Source: Datura wrightii (Eukaryota > Streptophyta > Magnoliopsida > Solanales > Solanaceae). From it: a DNA stretch of 64,000 bases. Each line of letters starts with the position of its first letter. Position 1 is the first letter of the stretch. The DNA is taken from contig JASDFA010000016.1 of assembly GCA_035772735.1 (NCBI GenBank), positions 147,572,501 to 147,636,500 of the forward strand, read 5' to 3'. Position numbers and translations under genes: made by a program. A model generated the notes under the pieces. That model was not told the DNA's origin. It was given only the letters and a program-made list of their open reading frames with translations, and did no database searches. This document shows, in pieces, positions 35,661 to 47,163 of this stretch.

Positions 35661-38178
35661 TGACTTCATCTTAGAGTATGCAATCCCAACAAAGTCAAAG
35701 CACATCCCTCCTCTAATGTCCAAGAAATAAATGATGTAACATCAATTTCATGGCCCCTTGATGCCTACACCACCACCCCTCAAGTAGAGTAGATGAAAGG
35801 ACAAGTAACTAAGGGTGCAATTCAAATGCTCAAAGTAGAGAGAAAAGTGGTGAAGTTGAAGTCATCGAGCCACGACGTTAACTAAGGCGCTTTTTGGGAG
35901 GCAACTCAAGTGCTTTTTACTCTTTGTTTTTACTTTTTCTTTTTTGTTTTGCTTAACTTTACTCTTGTGTTGTCTTTTAGGGTGCATGGGTGAAAGAGGT
36001 GTGGAAGGTGATAGAACTGGAAGGAGCTAAATTAGGCAACTGGTGCTAGACCGGCGAAACGCATGTTATGATGCGTGAACTGTCGATCAAGCAAGGATGC
36101 CAACCAGAATGCTTGAAAGAAAAAAATTACTTAACTAGTGGAAAATCAGCATTAGATCATAAAAATGTCGGTCTAGAGGTGAAAAACACCGATCAAACAC
36201 CGGTCATGAGTAGAATGCCAGAGGAGAGGAGGTTCTAAAGAAGTGGTTCTACAATGCACATAGCTCCAATGCAGATATCTCCCTCATACCTGGGAATTGT
36301 TTCTCCTATTCCTTCTTTACTTTGTTCAACGATGTGCATCGAGGAAAATTCGTTAATTGTGTTAGGGGTGAAGTCTAGGTAACCCACTTGTTAAGTGATG
36401 CACGATATGTCCCTTTGATAGATTGGGTGACGTTATTCTTAAGGGAAAATCGTCAATACTTATGAGTTGGTATCGCCTTTTTAGATAGTAGTATTGGAGT
36501 AAACTTTAAAGGTTTACTTTATACTACAGTTCTTCCCACGTAGCGATGTTTTCTTTTCCTTTTTTTTTTGTTGAACGGGGTTGACACTTCCCAATGAGAG
36601 ATTGAGAGGTTTTCTTAAGGGAAATGTCAAGTCTACAGTCTTGTGGAGTCTTTTGTGCACTTGTTTGATGAGATACAACCAACATTTCTTGCTTGGAACT
36701 ATGCATGAATTTCGAAAAGAAAAGAGGGGTATCTAAATGTGAAAATGAGCACTCTCTTTTTATGAATTATACATTCCTTGCTAGGCTTGTCGATTCATTA
36801 CTAGCTTGTTAAAATTCATTTTCTTAATGTTAGTGTGAACTCCTTAGGTTGTGATGCCTTGTGTGGTGAGGATTTTTAGCCTAATTTTTGTGTATGCATG
36901 ATTGTTTAGAACTTTCCCTAAATTTTATTCAAGGCAAAATGTTACATAGGGCTTTACTTAGAACATGATCTTAGGCTCTCTTTCGAAAGTCCCTTCACCT
37001 AAATTGACCTCCTTATACATCTTCCGCTGTTAGCCATTGTTGAGACTTTGATCTTTTTTCTTGGAAACCACATTATAAGCCTAGTGACCCTTTTTAATCC
37101 TCCTCTCTGGCACCCGTCCTCCTTAATTGTTGTTGATGAAAGGATAAAAAGAATGGGGCTTCAATCCCAAGAAATTGCGAGAGATAAGAAAATGACTGTA
37201 AAAATGAGGCAAAAGCCTATGTTTGGGGGTTAAAGAAAAGGGGGAAACATAAGAGATTCAATTTTAGGTAGCCTCATATTGTGATCAAAATGCATAAAAT
37301 AATAGGTCGAGAAACCTTAGTTCTTCATAACAGAAAAATAATAGTGAATCGGTTCTACCTCTTGCATAGACAAGGCTAATTGTGAGATCCAAAGAAGTTA
37401 TAAGGAGTGCCATTGAGAAATGAAAGCCAATGATGATGAACTAGGAGAAACAAGGTGGTGTGATTGAAAAGATTTGATGGGAGGTTCATAAAAGGCATTA
37501 GGAACGTTCTAGTCACTAGAACTAAACACTTATTGTACCCTTACCGCTAGCGTTCATCATGACCCCAAGTCCTAATGGATTTTGAGTATAGAAACTCTAC
37601 ATTGGTGGAGAGTTACATGAAGGGCAAGCCTATGGGTCAATTTGTGTGCACTTGAATTTCGTTGTGAGAGTGAGTGTATTTGCTTTATGATATAATCCCT
37701 TTGCGCGAAATGATTCAATTGATTGGCATTCTCTTTTCTAGTGAGTGGCATCACTTCCTTGGGGTACATGCTTAAAATTATGTTCAAAGGGAATGGTGCG
37801 ATTGAGGCAAGCATATAGCAATCTTTAAGGCAAGCTTTGAATGTGAATTGGCAATGACTCAAATGCTCCTTTTTGATGAACTATTCCCTTGTTTGAATGA
37901 TAGAAATGCAAGAAAGATATGTTTAATGATTGTGGTCACCCATTAAAGCTTGTGCAACATAGTTTGAGTCTTTTCTTTTTCTTGAGTTGGTGTATGATGA
38001 TTGGATCATCTTGAGGCTTGATGATTTTGTGTGCAACTACCATAATTCTCTAAGTTTTAACAATGTCCTCTTGTAAAAGAATGTCTTGATTGGTCCTTTA
38101 TGCAAAAACTCATATATAGCATGTTGTTCATTTGCTCAACTGTAAAGAATTGCATTATTCGTGGAAAAGCAATGATTC
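35661..38178 (+). other. Element H non-coding interior
   Basis: About 2.5 kb without recognisable protein. Near 35884 is 'ggcgctttttgggaggcaactcaag', the GGGAGGCAAC box commonly found after the coding part of Athila-like elements. Around 36050-36220 are phrases such as 'ggcgaaacgc' also found at 45000 in J. No enzyme motifs in any frame. Confidence 0.55.
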
Positions 38179-38191
38179 AAGTTTGGGGGTT
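38179..38191 (+). other. Polypurine tract of element H
   Basis: AAGTTTGGGGGTT directly before TGATGAGTTAG, the 3' LTR start. AAGTTTGGGGG is a common tract in Athila/Tat elements. Confidence 0.8.
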
Positions 38192-39838
38192 TGATGAGTT
38201 AGAAATTTACCAACTCATTAGGCTCCTAAGCATGAGTTTTTGCCTAGTTTTCGAGTAGTTTATGTATATTTTATGCTCTTTTTCTTTGATTCTTTGTAGG
38301 TATTTCACCTGAGTGAAGAAAGCATGAAATCGAGCAAAACACATGAAATTTGAGATGGAATTTAATGAGTTAGCATATGAAGGAGAGGAGCCAAAGATAA
38401 TGGAAGATTTGAGCTCACGAAGAGGTGTAAGGACATGCTTTGAATCGACTAAACGTAGATCAGGAAGGGCAAAATGCCGACGAAATACCGAAGTTACTAC
38501 CCAGACCAGCTAACCAACCGGCTCTTTATGGGTTGGCACCAGCTATTCGCCGATGGTTCACAGGTTGGCACTGGCTGTTCACAGGTTGGCACCGACTGTT
38601 TGCAGGTTGGCACCAATTGTTCGCAGGTTGGCACCGGCTGTTCACAGGTTGGCACCGACTGTTCATAGGTTGGCACCGACTATTCGCAGTTCGAAGGGCA
38701 AGTGAACCAATTACGCTGATGGAAGGGAAAAAACGTCCAGAAAGGTTCCCAAAGCTCCTAGAAGCATCCAAGGGCACTTTTGGAAGGTTGTGCACACAAA
38801 ATTACATATATTTTATAACCCCCATTTTACACCACGGAGGAGGGCATTCAATCATTCATTCATCTATACTTCATCTTTTCCATAGAATTTTTGGGTAGAA
38901 TTCTTCTAACCGTAGAATTGTAGAGTTAGATAGTACTTTTCTTCTCCTTTTTCCTTAAACCATTTTGGGGGAATTCCACCATTGTTGTAAGAGCTTGTGA
39001 AGCACATTTGTGAAGCTAATGTGATGAATGTGAGGGAAATCCTCTTGGTATCTTCTCTCTACCTTTGAGTATGCTCGACTAATTTGCTAGCTAGAGGTAT
39101 ATTCATGGTGGGATATTAATTTGATTGGGTTTTGATAAATTACTCTTGGATTTTCATTCAAAATCGTAGATCTATTATCTCTTCCCAAGTTATAATTGCT
39201 AAAATTGATGGTTTGCAAACATGAATTGTGCTTTACTTTTCTTGCTTTTGCTTGAGAGATAAAGCTGAGAACCGGGTGAGAAGATAATAGTGAGGAATTA
39301 GAGTGTCTGTTTGTGGGATTAAGCTAGAAATAGTTAAAACCCACATTTTTACTCCATTAAAGGTCAAGGCTAGAAATAGCTAGTCCTTCCTCAAGCTTAT
39401 GTGGTTGATTACTTGAATTGTCTTTGGGGTTTGAAAGAACCCAAGGCATAAACATTGTTATGGTTGAAAAACACGGGAATGTGAATTAACCACTGCTATC
39501 TATGCTAATTTTGAGTTTAAGTCATTGAACAAAATTCCAATTTAGTTGTGATCTCATCTATAGAATACCCCTAGCCTTGTCACTTGTGATTGCAACAATT
39601 GGAATTCCCCCAATTAGTTTTAATTTAGAATTAGATATTTTTTTTCCTTTAATTTCCCCCAAGTTCACTTTTCAAATGTTGAACAATTATGTGTTCTAGT
39701 TTGAATTATTTTATAACTTTTGAATTATCGACTCAATTCTCTGTGAGATTTGACCCCGACATCTGTCGAGATATTTGTTTTGATACAATGACCATTTACA
39801 CTCTTTCATAAAAGAGGAGTGTAGTTTGGACGTTATCA
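38192..39838 (+). repeat. Element H 3' LTR (1,647 bp)
   Basis: Starts TGATGAGTTAG and ends GTTATCA. Difference in length from the 5' LTR is partly one fewer 21-base unit. Followed by GTCAC, the right duplication, and then G's integrase zinc region. Confidence 0.92.
38562..38687 (+). repeat. 21-base minisatellite, 6 units (H 3' LTR)
   Basis: Six units of the same 21-base repeat as at 33515-33661, again ending AGTTCG. Units here are closer to one another than in the 5' LTR. A 152-codon frame across it (38440-38898) is a by-product of the repeat. Confidence 0.95.
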
Positions 39839-39955
39839 GTCACATGCTTTGGCAATGTCTTGACCATCATAATGAATTATGGGCCAGTAGTACCGACACT
39901 ATATCTTGCATGTAGTTCGGATACCTCTATGATGACCCCCACTGGGGATGAATGG
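39839..39955 (-). pseudogene. Element G integrase zinc-binding fragment
   Basis: Minus strand: GGHHRGIRTTCKI, a TAG, CRYYWPIIHYDGQDIAKACD, then across H to QCQRQG. This is the His-His-Cys-Cys zinc domain preceding the Athila/Tat integrase core. It is cut on the right by the LTR of I at 39956. Confidence 0.8.
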
Positions 39956-42182
39956 TGTAATACCCCAAAAGCCCTAAAATCTGATCCGAGGGTTAAAACA
40001 GAAAAAATAGGAATTGGTCGCAGGACAAGTCGTCCAGTGACCCGTGAGGTATGCCACGAGCCGTTAGGTGACTCTTGGAGTGGAGGGATTGTTTATTTAG
40101 ATTTTTTGTCTAGGGGTTGACCATGGGTGGCCATGACTCGTGGTTAGAACCACGAGTCGTTAGGTTTGTCATGGTCAAGGAGCCTACATGAAGGATGGGA
40201 TGATTGGCAGTGTTTACCATGACTCGTCACCACGAGTCGTGGTGTCCCTCATGGTGACTGATAGGATTATAGTTCCCCAGTGTTTGTAATGAGAAGCAGG
40301 CCACGAGTCGTCCCTCAGGCAATGAGTCATCAGTCCCTCGTTGGGACTAGCAGTGTGATTTTCCCTGGGAACTCATTAAGGGCTTTTTTGTAAGTCCTAA
40401 GATCCTGAAACCTAAACTACATCATTTTAAGCTCAAATAATTATCAAATAAGTATGTTTTAAGAGGGTTTAGCTCATTCTAAACCTATCTCTCTCTATGA
40501 ATGCTAGCCTAGAAGTTCCTAAGGGTGATCACACCTAGAAATTCATCAGTTCTCCTTCAATTTCCTTTGGGCATTCAAGAAGTTGAGAAATCAGAAGTAC
40601 CCAGGTATGTAAGGTTATGAATGGGTGTATCCATCCACTTCCATGCCCAATGTCTTCTCAAATTCATGAAAATCCTAAGTTGATGAATCTAGGGGGTTTT
40701 AATCCAACTTGTGGATTCTCTAAGTATCTATCATGAGTATAATCTATTCATGTTTCTAATGTTGAATTATGACTCATGGGAATGTTTTATAATGTTATCA
40801 ATTACAAATTCATGTTTTCAAAGTCTTACAATTATGATGCCCAATTATGAAAGTTCATAAAGAGATGAGTTTATGATTTATGTTTCTAAGTATGATCAGA
40901 TGTTTATGATGCAATTAAGATTTCAAATTACGCATTTCTATATTCATGTTTTTGACTATCAATGTCTATTTCAAGTATGTTTAAGTTTGGGCAAGCCCAT
41001 ATGATCAAGTATGTTTCTTGATTTCATGTTATTACCTCACCACATGGATTTTGGAGTCTAGACTCCCACTCTTTTTATCTTGGGTGTATGTTTTGAGCCA
41101 AGGCTCCTCATGTTATATTTTCATATTATGCATGTATATTTATGATTCAGCTTCATCGCAAGACGATGGTTCAACTTCATTGAAAAATGGTGGAGAGCAT
41201 ATGAATATTTTTGGGAGTAGTATCTAGCACCGACTAGGCTAAGGGTTTAGTCAACCTTATGCCTCAAAACTACGTGTCAAGTAGGTATGTATAGATTATT
41301 TGGGACCTCCCTTGTAAGCTTCCCATGCCCCAAAGGACCTTCAACTTGATATCAATATCATGGTAGAGCCCTTCGTCCTGGAAAGAATTCAGACAGCTCT
41401 GCCCATTTGAGTGTGATAGTCGGGACCACGTAAGCTCTATCGTGGTAATGTCGGTTATATGAAGAGTCTCGCATTATTCCTCATGATTTCAGTTATGCAT
41501 GTTCATCAGTTATGATATTATGTTTTATGCATGTTTGACCCAAATGTTTAGTCTTTCTTATGAATAGTTAGTTTTATCTTTGGGTCATTTGATTCAGTTA
41601 TATATTTAGTTATGTTTAAATCAAGTTTTCAGATACTAGACAACAAGCCCTACTCTTAGAATCTTATGATGAAATGCTTTATAATATGCATGATTTCTGA
41701 TTTTTACTTACATAGCAGTTTTACTTTCCTTGCATACATAGTACATTCCACATACTAACCACATACTCTATGCTTTGTTGTTTCATGATACAGGCTCGGA
41801 TATTCAGGTTCAGCCCCACCGTAGCCAAATCCTCAGAGTTAGCATCTCTCAACTAAAGTTGGTAAGTCCTCAACGTTCTAGGACCCTTTTCTGTTGTATT
41901 CAGTATTCTCAGTTTTATTCTTTAGTGAGTTAGTTGGGTCTTCTCCCATCAACTCATCAGTATGCAGAGGCTTGTCAGACATAGTATATTTTCAGTTTTA
42001 GATCATTGTTATGTATTTAGATATTCGATGTTATCATATTTTCAGACTTCCGCTATTATATATGTTAGAATTTCACATTATTATGTTGAGTTTAGATGTC
42101 ATGTTCATGCCATGGGTGCCTTGGAGCCTCTCAGGGTTCTTTGTCCCGTGTCTCGATCTGGGTCTATGTCCAGGTCATGACA
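39956..42182 (+). repeat. Element I 5' LTR (A-type, 2,227 bp)
   Basis: Starts TGTAATACCCCAAAAG and ends CAGGTCATGACA, followed by a primer site. Shares the A-LTR landmarks: GASTCRT words at 40020-40330, 'tatgtaaggttatgaatgggtg' near 40605, 'gggacctcccttgt' near 41300, 'tgtcccgtgtct' near 42140. AATGG (39951-39955) is the candidate left duplication; the other end of I lies outside the window. Confidence 0.9.
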
Positions 42183-42186
42183 AACT

Positions 42187-42199
42187 TGTGTATCAGAGC
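42187..42199 (+). other. Primer-binding site of element I
   Basis: TGTGTATCAGAGC, five bases after the LTR; identical to the Met-tRNA complement over TATCAGAGC. Sets plus orientation. Confidence 0.85.
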
Positions 42200-42408
42200 A
42201 TTAGGTTTTGAAGTGTCATAGCGTGTCTAAAAGCCACGTTAAGTAGATTCTTTTTCATGGGTGTGAAGCGCGCCACACTTATGACAAAGAGGCTATGAAA
42301 CGTTTTAGGAAATGTTCCCTTCTTTCATGATCTATGTCATGTGATGAAATGTCTCTCTATCCTTCTAACTCGTGCTAGACATGTTTGCAGAATCATGTTT
42401 GTAGAATC

Positions 42409-43154
42409 ATGCCTCCTTGCCGAGTTAAAGGAAGAAGAAACGGGAATGGAAATATCCATGTGAATGGAAATGGGGATGGGAACCAGCAGGCCCCACCAGC
42501 CCCCGAGGATCATGTGCCTGAGCAGGTGGCCTATGCAGAGTTTAGGGTTGCCATTAAGATGTTAGCTCAGGCTGTGACCCCAAAGTCAACTAGTAGGCCA
42601 TAGCACGTGTTCCCCGGAATGGGAATGCGGTAGCGGTAAGATTCAGGGACTTTCTTAGGATGAACCCTCCAATGTTTCTCAGATCGAAGGTGCGGGGATC
42701 CGCATAAGCTTATTAATGAGATTCAGAAAATCTCCCAGATCATGGGAGTGACAGGGGAGGAATGCGCAGACTTAGCCTCTTATCAGTTAAAAGGGGTTGC
42801 GCATATTTGGCTCAGATAGTGGAAGGATGGTAGGGTAGTTGGAGCGGGCTCTATTGGTTAGGATGAGTTCCAGATCGTGTTTTTGGATCGGTTCTTTCCT
42901 TGGGAGATAAGGGAGATCAAAGCAGCTGAATTTGTTAACTTTAGACAAAACAACATGACGGTCTAGGAGTATGCATTAGATTTCACCTGCTTATCAAAAT
43001 ATGTACCTGAGATGGTGGCAGACCAGAGGACTCAAGTGAGTCAATTTGTGCATGGGATAGCAGACTATTTGGTCAAAGATTGTCAGACTGCGATGCTTCA
43101 TCAGGACTCAAGTTGTCAGACGGATAACTTTGGATTCTCCCAGCAGAGACCTGG
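42409..43154 (+). pseudogene. Element I gag, truncated by J
   Basis: The family start is intact: ATG at 42409 opens MPPCRVKGRRNGNG, then VAYAEFRVAIKMLAQAV, stop near 42601. The capsid core follows in broken frames (SYQLKGVAHIW near 42780, a region matching DRFFPREIRE near 42890), then a TAG at 42964-42966 where relatives have Gln (TVQEYAL). SQFVHGIADYLVKDCQTAMLH lies at 43035-43105. It stops at 43154 where J's LTR begins; CCTGG (43150-43154) is the candidate duplication. Confidence 0.85.
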
Positions 43155-44701
43155 TGATGAGTTGGAAATTTACCAACTCATTAGGCTCCTAAGCATGAGT
43201 CTTTTCTTAGTTTTCGAGTCATTTATGTAGATTTTATGACCTTTCTCTTGAATTCATTATAGGTACTTCACACGAGTAGAGAAAGTATGAAATCAAGCAA
43301 AACACATGGAATATGAGAAGAAATTTGATGAGTTAGCATAAGGAGAGGAGCCAAAGATAAGGGAAGATTTCAGCTCAAAAAAAGGTGTAAGGACATGCTT
43401 TGAATCAGAAAAATACGGATCTGGAAGGGCAAAACGCCGAAGACACTGACCAGACCGACTATTCAACTGGCGGTTCACAGAATGGCACCGGCTAAAAGCC
43501 CATTGAACCTCCGGTTCCCTCTGTTAGAACATTATTTTCAACTGGCCATAGTTTGGTGCTCCATGAATTAGCATCGGCAAAACGCCGGCTCTTCACAGGT
43601 GAAGCCGTCTAACGAAGGGTAAAAGGGTCCAAAAAGGTATCAAAAACATCTAGAAGCTCCAAGGACATTTGGGAAAAGTCGTACAAAAGAAAGTACATAT
43701 ATATATATATACACACACATATATAACCTTCATTGTACACCATTGAATTATTCATCATTCTTTCCTTAAAAGTACAATAGAGATTGAGATTCTTCTCCAC
43801 ATAGAATATAGAGTTCTTCTTTTTAGGAATTCTCTTTTGTGGGGGAACTCCACAATTGTTGTAGACCTTGTGAAGTAATGGGATGAGCCCATATTGTGAA
43901 TGTTGAGAAACTCTATTTGGGTATCTTCTCTCTCTCTCTCTCTCTCTATGAATATGTGGATCTTAATTACTAGTTAGGGGTGTATGCATGGTGGGTTTGA
44001 ATATATGAATGGGTGTTGATGATTTGATTTTAAATTCTCATTGTAATTTAGATCTACTGTCTTCTCCCAAGTTTTAATTGTAAAAATTGATAGTTGCAAA
44101 CATGAATTTTGCTTACTTTTCTTGCTTTACTTGAGAGAGGAAGGTGAGACTTGGGTGAGAAGATAATGGTGAGGATTTGGAGTGTTGATGTGTGGGATCG
44201 AGCTAGAGATAGTCAATACCTACATCTTCACTCCATTAAAGGTCAATGCGTTCCTCAAATTTTTGTGGTTGATAACTTGTATTGACTTTGAGGTTTGAGA
44301 AAACCCAAGTCATAAACATTCTTATGGTTGAAAAACAAGAGAATGTGATTTATCCACAACTATCTAGGTTTTATTTGCATTTAAGGCAACGGAGTAGCCT
44401 ATGCTAGTTGTTAAATCATGCAAAGAACACCCCTAGCTAATTCACTTGAGAATGCAATAATTGTAATTCCCCCCACTTACTTCTAAATTAGAATTAGGTA
44501 GTATTTTTCCTTATTATTCCCCCACTTTTACCTTTCAAATGTTGAAAAACGATGTGCTCTAGTTTGAGTTAGTTTATAACTCTTGAATTATCGACTCAAT
44601 TACCTATGGGATTCGACCCCGACATCCGTTGAAAATATTTATTTTGAGCAATGACCGTTTACGCTCTTTCATAAAAGAAAAGTGTATTTTGGACGTTATC
44701 A
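43155..44701 (+). repeat. Element J 5' LTR (H-type, 1,547 bp)
   Basis: Starts TGATGAGTTGGAAA and ends GTTATCA; same family as H's LTRs. In place of the 21-base array it has only single relics (43470-43490, 'ttcacagaatggcaccggct'). Short SSRs: AT/AC at 43697-43725 and CT at 43928-43948. Orientation plus; the 3' part of J is outside the window. Confidence 0.9.
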
Positions 44702-45458
44702 AAAATAACATCATTGCATGGGAACTGAGTTGTGATAAGACATTAGTTATATATTAATTCAAACTGTCTTTGCATCTTTTTTTGCATCATGTTTGTTTTA
44801 TGTCTTTTTACTTCACGTGGTTTTGTCTTTGAGTGTTGAAAGGTTGAACAAGGAATGGAATGTGATGAAAAGTGGAAGGAGAAAAATTGAGGAACCAGTG
44901 TTAAATTGGAAAAACGTAGGCCGAAAGACGTGAAGTGCTAGTCTAGCGCAGGCTCTGACCAAAATACCTAGAATTCCGAAGGAGCAATTCGACGTTCCAC
45001 CGGCGAAACGCCGATGACAACCTGCGAAGCACAAATGTCAATTGTATGGCATGTAGTTCCAATGCAAACATCTCTATTCGACCAGGGAGTGCTTTCACCC
45101 ATTTCTTCCTTATTGTGTGCGACTTTATGCCTCAGAGATAATGTTTGATTTGTATTACTTTATTATATGTGTTTTCTAATGAATGTTTGGTTGGGGGATG
45201 AAGTCTGAGTAATACCCTTGCGAGTGATGTACGGTATGGCCCTATGATGGATTGGGTAGCGACATTCTTAAGGGAAAATCGTCATTACTTGCTAGTAGTA
45301 TCGACTCCATATATAGTAGTATTGGAATAAACTCCAAGGGTTTTCTTTATACTACGGTTCTTTCCCAAGGAGAAATTTCTTTATCTTTTCTTTTTGTTGT
45401 CGAACTAGGTTGGCATTTTCCGATGATAGATTGAGAGGCAACTTTCTTAAGGGAAAAT
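44702..45458 (+). other. Element J interior fragment
   Basis: Continues like H's interior: 'actgagttgtgataagacattag' just after the LTR, then 'ggcgaaacgc' near 45000 and 'gattgggtagcgacattcttaaggg' near 45250, parallel to H at 36420. The primer site is degenerate (TAACATCATTGC). No coding sequence seen. Cut at 45458 by element D; GAAAA (45454-45458) is the candidate D duplication. Confidence 0.75.
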
Positions 45459-45558
45459 GTCACGCCCCGAGACTACACCCCGGAAGTAACATGGTACATA
45501 AAGTCGTAAGTGACCCCAAGTCAACCCCTGGTCTATCATGCACTGGTATTCTAAGTAA

Positions 45559-45604
<46 letters not shown>

Positions 45605-47163
45605 CGGAAGCTTTGAAATAATAGAATAAGAGCACTTAATAAAATAAACTACAAGAAAACATTAAAATTTAAAACATTAGAAGTCTGAAATTAACTCTAT
45701 GTCTGAAAGCCTTCTAACTGATGAGTTGCTAGGACAAGCCCCCAGCTAACTCTAAGTCTAACTAAAAATAATAACCCAACTGAAAGAATGTAAAGCAAGG
45801 CCTTTGAATGATGAGGACTCACACTTTGGCTACAGTGGAGGAGGATTTGAATTGCAAGGGATAACGATACTGAGTTTGGAAACCTGCAGTTGTATCACGA
45901 AATGATACATCATAAAAGTATGCGTCAGTAATTTGATTGTACTGAGTAAGTGGGAGAAACATAACTGAATATAAACTCTGAACTGAAATGACACGCAATG
46001 ACCAACAGGTAAGTTGAACTGAACTATTGATGTAATCTGAGTGGTCAAGATGACCCTGTCTGATGGTCAAGGACATGCCCAAGTCTGAATTACTGAATCT
46101 GAGAGACCACACTAAACTGATCTGAACTAAATTGAACGATCAAAACTGAGACTGAACTGAACTGACTAGTGGGAGAGTCTCTAACCAACATATAACTAGG
46201 TGAGCTAGATGTGGAGTCTGATGTATACACCCTACCAGTAGAACCCAATATACCTTGCCAGGGTATAAAGGCATGAACTGGGTGATAACAAAAGTTTGGG
46301 GCCAATCAGGCCAAGTAATACTGTAACCTACGCTGGCAATGTGGTTCTGGGAACCTGGGTGCGCTAGAACCCCGACCCACTCGATGCTAAGTCCTACTCC
46401 CACTTGAAATATCTAAACTGAACTACTAGGTTGATAGCTCGAAATTAGAGTCTAAGTCTAGTCAGGATCATATAACTGAAAGTACCCTGAGAGCCTTATA
46501 GGACCAGATTCTGAAACTAAGTTCTAGACTGGTCAAAGCTGCTTATCTGAAAATGTCGTAACCGTCTAAGAACATCTATAAACTGAACTGGGCACCTGGG
46601 GCTGCTTAGAGCTATATATCTAAAATTTCATGACCACCTAATGGACCAAAATATTGGATTTTGAGACTGATTCTAATAACTAGGAGGCACTACTGACACC
46701 TCGGGAAAAGACTAAAGTCAAACTAATTATTTGACACTTTCTGAATAATGCTGAAGAGGTTCTATGTTCTAACGGAACTAAACTACTAAGCAGCTAATAG
46801 AGAACACAACTCATTCCAACAACATGGAAATATTCATAATATGACAAAATTTCAAGAATTTAAAGGGATCTCATTCAACAAGGGTAAAATCATTCTTCTG
46901 AATGGAATAATTGCTCACATATATATACATAAGAATTTCTAGTATATTCAACTCAAAACATACTTTGCAAAATAGATGAAATCTAATACGCAATAATTTT
47001 TACTCGAAAATTTAGAGCTGTAAATCATCTTGGAAAGAAAAATAGCAATTTACTTATGAATTGATGAAGATCATATGAGTAATGAACATGGATAATAACC
47101 CAATTGAAATTAATGAAAACCAACATGAAAATATATTCATATTCGAAAATCTCAAGGCTAAAC
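45459..47163 (-). repeat. Element D 3' LTR, distal part
   Basis: Plus-strand start TGTCACGCCCCGAG. Matches 63078-64000 and LTR C. Contains an (AT)20 tract at 45563-45602 (shorter in the other LTR: 63182-63208). Ends at TAAAC, where E is inserted; it resumes at 57153 with the duplicated TAAAC. Confidence 0.92.

Larger units (their letters stand above)
33145..39838 (+). mobile_element. Element H: non-autonomous Athila/Tat-like element (6.7 kb)
   Basis: Two LTRs (33145-34822, 38192-39838), tRNA-Asp-like primer site, a purine tract and only ~3.4 kb of interior with no protease, RT or integrase. Flanks are TTCAC (33140-33144) and GTCAC (39839-39843), a 5-base duplication with one change, inside G's integrase. 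Large LTRs with a mostly non-coding interior fit the LARD-like class, dependent on another element's enzymes. Confidence 0.85.
17118..39955 (-). mobile_element. Element G: Athila/Tat-like retrotransposon in three pieces
   Basis: Minus-strand pieces 17118-20563, 30179-33144 and 39839-39955 join into one element once F (20564-30178) and H (33145-39838) are removed. Reading 5' to 3': integrase zinc region, integrase core and C-terminus, a spacer rich in TACGACTCGTA-like words, a plant-transposon-protein ORF, and a non-coding 3' part. Integrase followed by an extra ORF fits Athila/Tat elements. Its gag-RT part and LTRs are not in the window, or not recognised. Both joins restore sensible codon order, which supports the reconstruction. 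Confidence 0.8.

Noticed and set aside
38440..38898. 152-codon frame with Trp/His/Leu heptapeptide repeats, and a similar one at 33479-33811
   Set aside because: Produced by the 21-base minisatellite (multiple of three) in H's LTRs; frames on both strands are equally open.
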